Shown here piece by piece: positions 58,591-64,000 of a stretch of DNA of 64,000 bases. The notes below the pieces were generated by a model. It had not been told where the DNA came from. It ran no database searches and saw only the letters and a list, made by a program, of their open reading frames with translations. The stretch comes from Streptomyces sp. 3214.6 (GTDB taxonomy: Bacteria > Actinomycetota > Actinomycetes > Streptomycetales > Streptomycetaceae). Position numbers and translations under genes: made by a program. The stretch lies in the NCBI RefSeq assembly GCF_900129855.1, contig NZ_LT670819.1:5146001-5210000 (forward strand), in the 5' to 3' direction. The first letter of the stretch is position 1, and each line of letters begins with the position of its first letter.

Positions 58591-60993
58591 GTGTCGTCTC
58601 TCGCGCTGTACCGCCGCTATCGCCCGGAGTCGTTCGCCGAGGTCATTGGGCAGGAGCATGTCACCGACCCGCTGCAGCAGGCGCTGCGGAACAACCGGGT
58701 CAATCACGCGTACCTGTTCAGCGGGCCGCGTGGGTGCGGGAAGACCACCAGCGCGCGCATCCTGGCCAGGTGTCTGAACTGCGAGCAGGGGCCCACGCCG
58801 ACTCCGTGCGGGGAGTGCCAGTCCTGCCGTGACCTCGCGCGCAACGGGCCCGGCTCCATCGACGTCATCGAGATCGACGCCGCCTCCCACGGTGGTGTGG
58901 ACGACGCCCGTGACCTGCGGGAGAAGGCCTTCTTCGGGCCCGCCGGAAGCCGCTACAAGATCTACATCATCGACGAGGCCCACATGGTCACGTCGGCCGG
59001 TTTCAACGCGCTCCTCAAGGTCGTCGAGGAGCCCCCGGAGCATCTGAAGTTCATCTTCGCGACCACGGAGCCCGAGAAGGTCATCGGCACCATCCGGTCA
59101 CGGACCCACCACTACCCGTTCCGGCTCGTGCCGCCGGGCACGCTGCGGGAGTACCTCGGCGAGGTGTGCCAGAAGGAAGGCATTCCCATCGAGGACGGCG
59201 TCCTGCCGCTCGTCGTGCGTTCCGGCGCGGGATCCGTGCGTGACTCCATGTCCGTGATGGACCAGCTCCTCGCCGGTGCGGGCGACGCGGGTGTGACATA
59301 CGCCATGGCCACCTCCCTGCTCGGCTACACCGAGGGCTCCCTGCTCGACTCCGTCGTGGAGGCCTTCGCCACCGGTGACGGCGCCGCCGCCTTCGAGGTC
59401 GTCGACCGGATCATCGAGGGGGGCAACGACCCGCGCCGCTTCGTCGCCGACCTGCTGGAGCGGCTGCGCGACCTCGTGATCCTCGCCGCCGTTCCGGATG
59501 CGGCGGACAAGGGGCTGATCGACGCCCCGGCGGACGTCATCGAGCGCATGCAGGCCCAGGCCGGCGTCTTCGGTGCCGCCGAGCTCAGCCGTGCCGCCGA
59601 CCTGGTCAACGAGGGCCTCACCGAGATGCGCGGCGCCACGTCGCCCCGCCTCCAGCTCGAACTGATCTGCGCGCGCGTGATGCTGCCCGCCGCCTATGGA
59701 GACGAGCGGTCCGTCATGGCCCGCCTCGACCGCATCGAGCGCGGCGTGAACTTCTCGCCGGGCGGCGGTGGCGGTATGGGTATGCAGGGCGCCCCCACGA
59801 TGGCCCCCGCCATGCCTGCCATGGGGTACGTGCCCGGCCCCGAGGCACACGGCGGCTCCGCCATGGGCGAGGGCGCGTCCATCCCGCCCGGCAGCGGGGC
59901 CGCGGCGGCCCGCGCGGCGGTACGAGGGCAGGGGCCCGGGCCAGGACCGGGGCAGGGGCAGGGGCAGGCTCCGGGGCAGGCGGCTGCGCCTGCCGCCGCC
60001 GGGCCCGCGCCGATCCAGCCCCCGGCCGCCGCGCCTGCGGCCACCCCGACGCCCGCTCCCACTCCCATGCCCGCTCCCGCTCCTGCCGCCCCTCCCGTCG
60101 ACGAGCCTCCCGTCCAGCCCGCCCCCGGCGCCTGGCCCACCCCCACCGCGGCGGGCAGTGGCCGTCGTCCCGGCGGCTGGCCGACGGCCGCCCCCGCGGG
60201 TGGTGGTGGACGCCCGCAGACACCCGCCCCCGCCGGACCCCCGGTCTCCGCCCCGACGGCGCCCCCCGCGCCCGCGTCCGCCCCCGGGCCCGGGCCCGCT
60301 GCCGCGTATGCGCCTCCGTCCGGCGGCCTCGACCCCCGCATGCTCTGGCCGAACATCCTGGAGGCGGTCAAGAACCGTCGGCGCTTCACCTGGATCCTGC
60401 TCAGCCAGAACGCGCACGTCGCCGGTTTCGACGGCGCGACCCTTCAGCTCGGCTTCGCCAGCGCCGGCGCCCGCGACAACTTCGCGAGCAGCGGCAGCGA
60501 GGATGTGCTGCGACAGGCGCTGGCCGAGCAGTTCAGCGTCCAGTGGAAGATCGACGCGGTAGTCGACCCGTCCGGCGGCTCGGCGCCCCCGCCGACCGGC
60601 GGTTTCGGCGGCGGAGGCAGTGGCGCCGGTGGCGGTGTCGGCGGCGCTTCGGGCGGCTACGGCAGTCCCGGCAACGCCGGTGGTTACGGCAGTTCCGGCG
60701 GCTACGGCGGTGGCGGTACGTCCGCCCCATCGGCCCCGTCGGCCATGAACACGGCAGCACCCCAAGCCCAGGCACACGCGCAGGCACAGGCACCGACCGC
60801 TCCCGCCGCCACCGCCCAGCAGGCGCCCGCTTCGGCGCCCGCCCCCGCGGCCCCCGCCCCCGAGCCGGTGGCTCCCGAGGACGACACCCCTGAGGACGAC
60901 GACCCGGACCTCAACGAGTCGGCCCTCTCCGGCTACGAACTGATCGTCCGGGAGCTGGGAGCGACGGTGGTGGAGGAGTTCACCAACGAATAG
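58591..60993 (+). CDS. dnaX: DNA polymerase III subunit gamma/tau
   Basis: 800-aa clamp-loader subunit. Walker A GPRGCGKTTS, zinc-binding cysteines (CLNCEQGPTPTPCGECQSC), Walker B IYIIDEAHM and GAGSVRDSMSVMDQL in domain III. Residues about 390-590 and 650-770 are Gly/Ala/Pro low complexity. Between them is a tau domain IV-like part (LWPNILEAVKNRRRFTWILL). GTG 58591 starts VSSLALYRRYRPESF as in S. coelicolor; no ribosome binding site precedes it, while TATAAC lies at 58576, so the mRNA may be leaderless. No frameshift site for a separate gamma was found. Confidence 0.97.
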   Translation: MSSLALYRRYRPESFAEVIGQEHVTDPLQQALRNNRVNHAYLFSGPRGCGKTTSARILARCLNCEQGPTPTPCGECQSCRDLARNGPGSIDVIEIDAASHGGVDDARDLREKAFFGPAGSRYKIYIIDEAHMVTSAGFNALLKVVEEPPEHLKFIFATTEPEKVIGTIRSRTHHYPFRLVPPGTLREYLGEVCQKEGIPIEDGVLPLVVRSGAGSVRDSMSVMDQLLAGAGDAGVTYAMATSLLGYTEGSLLDSVVEAFATGDGAAAFEVVDRIIEGGNDPRRFVADLLERLRDLVILAAVPDAADKGLIDAPADVIERMQAQAGVFGAAELSRAADLVNEGLTEMRGATSPRLQLELICARVMLPAAYGDERSVMARLDRIERGVNFSPGGGGGMGMQGAPTMAPAMPAMGYVPGPEAHGGSAMGEGASIPPGSGAAAARAAVRGQGPGPGPGQGQGQAPGQAAAPAAAGPAPIQPPAAAPAATPTPAPTPMPAPAPAAPPVDEPPVQPAPGAWPTPTAAGSGRRPGGWPTAAPAGGGGRPQTPAPAGPPVSAPTAPPAPASAPGPGPAAAYAPPSGGLDPRMLWPNILEAVKNRRRFTWILLSQNAHVAGFDGATLQLGFASAGARDNFASSGSEDVLRQALAEQFSVQWKIDAVVDPSGGSAPPPTGGFGGGGSGAGGGVGGASGGYGSPGNAGGYGSSGGYGGGGTSAPSAPSAMNTAAPQAQAHAQAQAPTAPAATAQQAPASAPAPAAPAPEPVAPEDDTPEDDDPDLNESALSGYELIVRELGATVVEEFTNE

Positions 60994-61142
60994 CGCGAAG
61001 AGCGCGAAGAAATGCGCGGGCGCGGAGAGACGCGCGAGGCGGAGAGCACGACGGGTTGTTCGTAGGAACGCACAGTGCCGTCGCGCCCCGGCCTTCGGAA
61101 GCCCGCACAAACGCCCCGGCCCCGGCCGGTTAGGCTGACCCC

Positions 61143-62396
61143 GTGAACGTCCTCGTCATCGGCAGCGGCGCCCGCGAACACGCCCTGTGCCGCTCACTGT
61201 CCCTCGACCCCGCCGTCACCGCGCTGCACTGCGCCCCCGGCAACGCCGGCATCGCCGAGGTCGCCGAGCTGCACCAGGTCGACGCCCTGGACGGCGAGGC
61301 CGTGTCCGCGCTGGCCGTCGAGCTCGGCGCCGAGCTGGTCGTCGTAGGCCCGGAGGCGCCCCTGGTGGCCGGGGTCGCCGACGCCGTGCGCGAGGCGGGC
61401 ATCCCGGTGTTCGGCCCCTCGAAGGAGGCCGCTCAGCTGGAGGGCTCCAAGGCGTTCGCCAAGGACGTGATGGCCGGGGCCGGTGTGCCGACCGCCCGCT
61501 CCTACGTCTGCACGACCCCCGAGGAGGTCGCCGAGGCCCTCGACGCCTTCGGCGCGCCGTACGTCGTCAAGGACGACGGTCTCGCCGCCGGCAAGGGCGT
61601 CGTCGTCACCGACGACCTGGAGGCCGCCGCGGCGCACGCCGCCGCGTGCGAGCGAGTCGTCATCGAGGAGTTCCTCGACGGCCCGGAGGTCTCCCTCTTC
61701 GCGATCACCGACGGCGAGAGCGTCGTCCCGCTGCAGCCCGCCCAGGACTTCAAGCGCGCGCTCGACGGCGACGAGGGCCCGAACACGGGCGGCATGGGCG
61801 CCTACTCGCCGCTGCCCTGGGCCGACCCGAAGCTGGTGGAGGAGGTCCTTCAGACCGTTCTCCAGCCGACCGTCGACGAGATGCGCCGCCGGGGCACCCC
61901 CTTCTCCGGTCTGCTCTACGCCGGCCTCGCGATCACCGGCCGCGGTGTCCGTGTCATCGAGTTCAACGCCCGCTTCGGCGACCCGGAGACACAGGTCGTC
62001 CTGGCCCGCCTGAAGACGCCGCTGGCCGGAGTCCTGAAGGCCGCCGCCACCGGCGACCTCGCCGACCTGCCGCCCCTGCGCTGGAGGGACGACGCGGCCG
62101 TCACCGTCGTCATCGCCTCGCACAACTACCCCGGCACCCCGCGCACCGGCGACCCGATCACCGGCCTCGCCGAGGTGGCCGCCGAGGACGCCCCGCACGC
62201 GTACGTCCTGCACGCCGGGACGAAGGACGACGACGGGACGGTCGTCAGCGCCGGTGGCCGTGTGCTGTCCGTCACCGCGACCGGTGCCGACCTCACCGAG
62301 GCCCGCGAGCGCGCGTACAAGGCGGTCGCGCGCATCGGCCTCGACGGTTCCCAGCACCGTACGGACATCGCCGCGAAGGCGGCTGCGGACGCGTAA
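61143..62396 (+). CDS. purD: Phosphoribosylamine-glycine ligase
   Basis: 417-aa ATP-grasp enzyme of purine synthesis, making GAR from phosphoribosylamine, glycine and [16 protein letters not shown] opens the N domain, [17 protein letters not shown] binds [23 protein letters not shown] and [15 protein letters not shown] complete the site. It starts at GTG 61143 with no ribosome binding site; TAGGCT at 61131-61136, 6 nt before the GTG, suggests a leaderless mRNA. Stand-alone in this window. Confidence 0.97.
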   Translation: MNVLVIGSGAREHALCRSLSLDPAVTALHCAPGNAGIAEVAELHQVDALDGEAVSALAVELGAELVVVGPEAPLVAGVADAVREAGIPVFGPSKEAAQLEGSKAFAKDVMAGAGVPTARSYVCTTPEEVAEALDAFGAPYVVKDDGLAAGKGVVVTDDLEAAAAHAAACERVVIEEFLDGPEVSLFAITDGESVVPLQPAQDFKRALDGDEGPNTGGMGAYSPLPWADPKLVEEVLQTVLQPTVDEMRRRGTPFSGLLYAGLAITGRGVRVIEFNARFGDPETQVVLARLKTPLAGVLKAAATGDLADLPPLRWRDDAAVTVVIASHNYPGTPRTGDPITGLAEVAAEDAPHAYVLHAGTKDDDGTVVSAGGRVLSVTATGADLTEARERAYKAVARIGLDGSQHRTDIAAKAAADA

Positions 62397-62576
62397 CACG
62401 TGTTCCGAGCGGACGGACCGGCGGGCGTGTGACGCGCGTCTCAGTAGGTATGTCCCAGGCCCCGGGCCTCAGGGAACTCCGCATGGAGGAGCCCTGAAAC
62501 CTGGGGCCTGATCGTTGCCCACCGTCATCCACCTTTCCCCAAAGCCATTCCATCGAGTGAGCGCTGAGCTATCCGG

Positions 62577-62605
62577 CTGACGTGGGCCGGAGTGCCAACT
62601 AGGGT
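62577..62605 (+). promoter_or_regulatory. Vegetative-type promoter upstream of the last gene
   Basis: CTGACG at 62577-62582, 17-bp spacer, TAGGGT at 62600-62605. It would give a leader of about 135 nt for the gene at 62747. The rest of the 350-bp gap (62397-62746) shows no gene. Confidence 0.55.
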
Positions 62606-62746
62606 GCGGCGCAAGCGTCCCGGCACAGGTTCCGGCACTTGGCCCACCGGCATTGCGATGTCAGTGGGCGGTGCCACAGTGGGGGAGTGAGCACTGCGAA
62701 GACAGCCGGGGGAAACAGGACTGCAGGGAGGGGGTGAGGTCCGGTC

Positions 62747-64000
62747 GTGACCGGTATGCGTGTGGAGGTGGGCGCGCAGGCCGCGCGTGCCCGGGCGCTC
62801 GCCGTGCTGCGTATCCGCAGCCGGGCACTCGCCGTCGCGCTGCTGCCCGCGGCAGCCGCCGTGATCCTGCTCGCGGGCGGTTCCACCGGGCACCTCGTGG
62901 GCCAGGGGTGGGACACCGCACGCTGGGCCGTGGTCGTCGTCGCGGTCGTCGTGCTGCTGGCCGCCGGTGTCATCGCCCTGGTCGTGGCCCGGGCCCGGCC
63001 CGCCGTCAGTCCCACGGTCGCGATCGCCGAGGAGTCGGCCCCCGACCTGTACCGGCTGGTGCGTGACCTCGCCGACCGCCTCGACGTCCCGGCGCCCTCC
63101 GCGATAGCGCTCACGCCGGACTGCGACAGCTGGCTGGAGGACCGCACCCACCCGGCGCACGGCCCGCCCCCGCCCCGCGACGGCGACGAGATAGCGGGCG
63201 CGGGAGGTCCCCACGGCCCCCTCCACCGTCGTACGACGGCGGCGCCCGTCCTCGTCATCGGCTCGCCGTTCCTGTGGTGGATGCGCGTCGGTGAGCTGCG
63301 CGCCGTCCTCGCCCCCGTCGTCGCCGGTACGGGACCCTCCGCGCACCCCGACATAGCCGCGGCCCGGCGCTTCGTGCGCGGGCTGGACGCCGCGGTGGCC
63401 GGCTGCGCCTCCCGGGGCAACCGTTATCCCGTCCTGCGGCCGGCCTGCTCGGGCATCGGCTGGGTCGCGCGGCTGATGCTGCGTGGCTGCCAGGTCCACG
63501 CCGGCGAGATGGAGCGGGGCGTGGCCGCCGCGGCGGCCGAGCGTGCACAGGCTGTGGATTACGGGCTGCGGATCGTCGCCCAGGAGCAGGTGGGGCTGGC
63601 GTACGCGGGCTGGGACCGGCTCCTCACGCGCGTGGCGCTGCCCGCCTGGCGGATGGGCCGCTGGCCCTCCCGGCTGGACGCGGGGGTCGTCGCCGCCCTC
63701 ACCGAGCTGTCCCGGCGCGACCGCCTGGCCGAGGGCTTCGCCTCCCGGCTCGGTGAGCGCCCCGCCTGCGACCTGCTCGAAGAGCCCGGCACCATCGACG
63801 AGGCGGCCTCGCTGCTCGCCGCCCGCCTCTTCCACGGCGGGCCCGCGGACCCCGGCCCGGACTGGTCGCCGGTGGCCTGGGACGACTACCCGGACGAGGT
63901 CGTCGACCGCAAGTGGCGCACCGACGCGGCCCGCCTCCACCGCGTCCTGGACGCCCTTGGCGTCCGCCGCACCCCCGACCCCGTCACCCACCCCCACGGC
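62747..64000 (+). CDS. Membrane protein, conserved beside purD (partial)
   Basis: The frame runs from GTG 62747 (or ATG 62756) off the window end, at least 417 residues. Two N-terminal membrane helices (ALAVALLPAAAAVILLAGGS and WAVVVVAVVVLLAAGVIALV) are followed by a soluble domain: LYRLVRDLADRLDVPAPSAI, VLVIGSPFLWWMRVGELRAV, RFVRGLDAAVAG. This layout resembles M48-type membrane peptidases but the HExxH zinc motif is replaced (VGELRAVLAP lacks both His), so catalysis is doubtful. Its purine-rich GGGAGGGGG leader serves as ribosome binding site. Confidence 0.75.
   Translation, partial: MTGMRVEVGAQAARARALAVLRIRSRALAVALLPAAAAVILLAGGSTGHLVGQGWDTARWAVVVVAVVVLLAAGVIALVVARARPAVSPTVAIAEESAPDLYRLVRDLADRLDVPAPSAIALTPDCDSWLEDRTHPAHGPPPPRDGDEIAGAGGPHGPLHRRTTAAPVLVIGSPFLWWMRVGELRAVLAPVVAGTGPSAHPDIAAARRFVRGLDAAVAGCASRGNRYPVLRPACSGIGWVARLMLRGCQVHAGEMERGVAAAAAERAQAVDYGLRIVAQEQVGLAYAGWDRLLTRVALPAWRMGRWPSRLDAGVVAALTELSRRDRLAEGFASRLGERPACDLLEEPGTIDEAASLLAARLFHGGPADPGPDWSPVAWDDYPDEVVDRKWRTDAARLHRVLDALGVRRTPDPVTHPHG

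Noticed and set aside
60000-60330. Programmed frameshift site for a short gamma product in dnaX
   Set aside because: No slippery A-run with a following hairpin was seen; the region is plain Pro/Ala/Gly low complexity.
62525-63997. 490-aa minus-strand frame at the right end
   Set aside because: Opposite a frame with good membrane helices and a ribosome binding site; its product is Arg/Gly/His-rich without domains.

Overview
High-GC actinobacterial DNA. The gene order sigN-like / sigF / tadA / upp / LytR_C protein / dnaX / purD, the GTG starts, the leaderless-looking starts and an integrated actinomycete integrative-conjugative element (AICE) all point to a Streptomyces chromosome (core region rather than arm). 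Function names come from recognising motifs and families by eye; no database search was run.

Layout. 1-6514: end of an unidentified gene, then an envelope operon (OmpR-type regulator, sensor kinase, GT2-GtrA glycosyltransferase, ArnT/PMT-like transferase) closed by a perfect 16-bp hairpin shared with the convergent gene. 6585-11028: a probable rifamycin-resistance cassette. A HelD/HelR-type RNA polymerase helicase and an Rgt-like glycosyltransferase lie on the minus strand, diverging from a TetR-family regulator across a 19-bp inverted repeat that matches the rifamycin-associated element (RAE). 11131-17112: F420/PPOX protein, YceI protein, an unusual MFS exporter with carboxypeptidase-regulatory-like repeats, its MarR regulator with two operator-like palindromes, a small membrane protein and a lipoprotein. 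17113-24934: degenerate ~180-bp repeats, two SigB/F-family sigma factors, Dabb and PLDc_N proteins, tRNA-Ser(CGA), tadA with a probable CTG start, upp and small genes. 25039-30494: a wrecked HerA/DUF853-like gene, a frameshifted HhH-GPD glycosylase gene, HdeD, and an iron-box operon coding for a penicillin-acylase-like enzyme and a siderophore-type acetyltransferase (desG/desH type). 30728-36254: CopC-CopD copper protein, MGT glycosyltransferase plus hotdog thioesterase, wax ester synthase/DGAT.

36474-58306 is an accretion of mobile DNA in tRNA-Ser(GGA). Three 77-bp direct repeats of the tRNA 3' half (36474, 43145, 58230) plus a 27-bp remnant (42792) divide it into an old cargo segment (SWIM and SNF2 proteins, VapBC, a coupled trio of unknown small genes), a nearly deleted element of which only the end of the integrase gene is left, and a complete pSAM2-like AICE. 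The AICE carries KorSA, Pif-like Nudix, TraSA, Spd proteins, RepSA, Xis and Int, with at least five KorSA-type operators. It also carries two SUKH/SMI1 proteins, an IS21-family insertion sequence and a 3' fragment of a second tRNA, tRNA-Ser(UGA).

58413-64000 returns to the core chromosome: SRP RNA, dnaX, purD and the start of a membrane protein that runs off the window.
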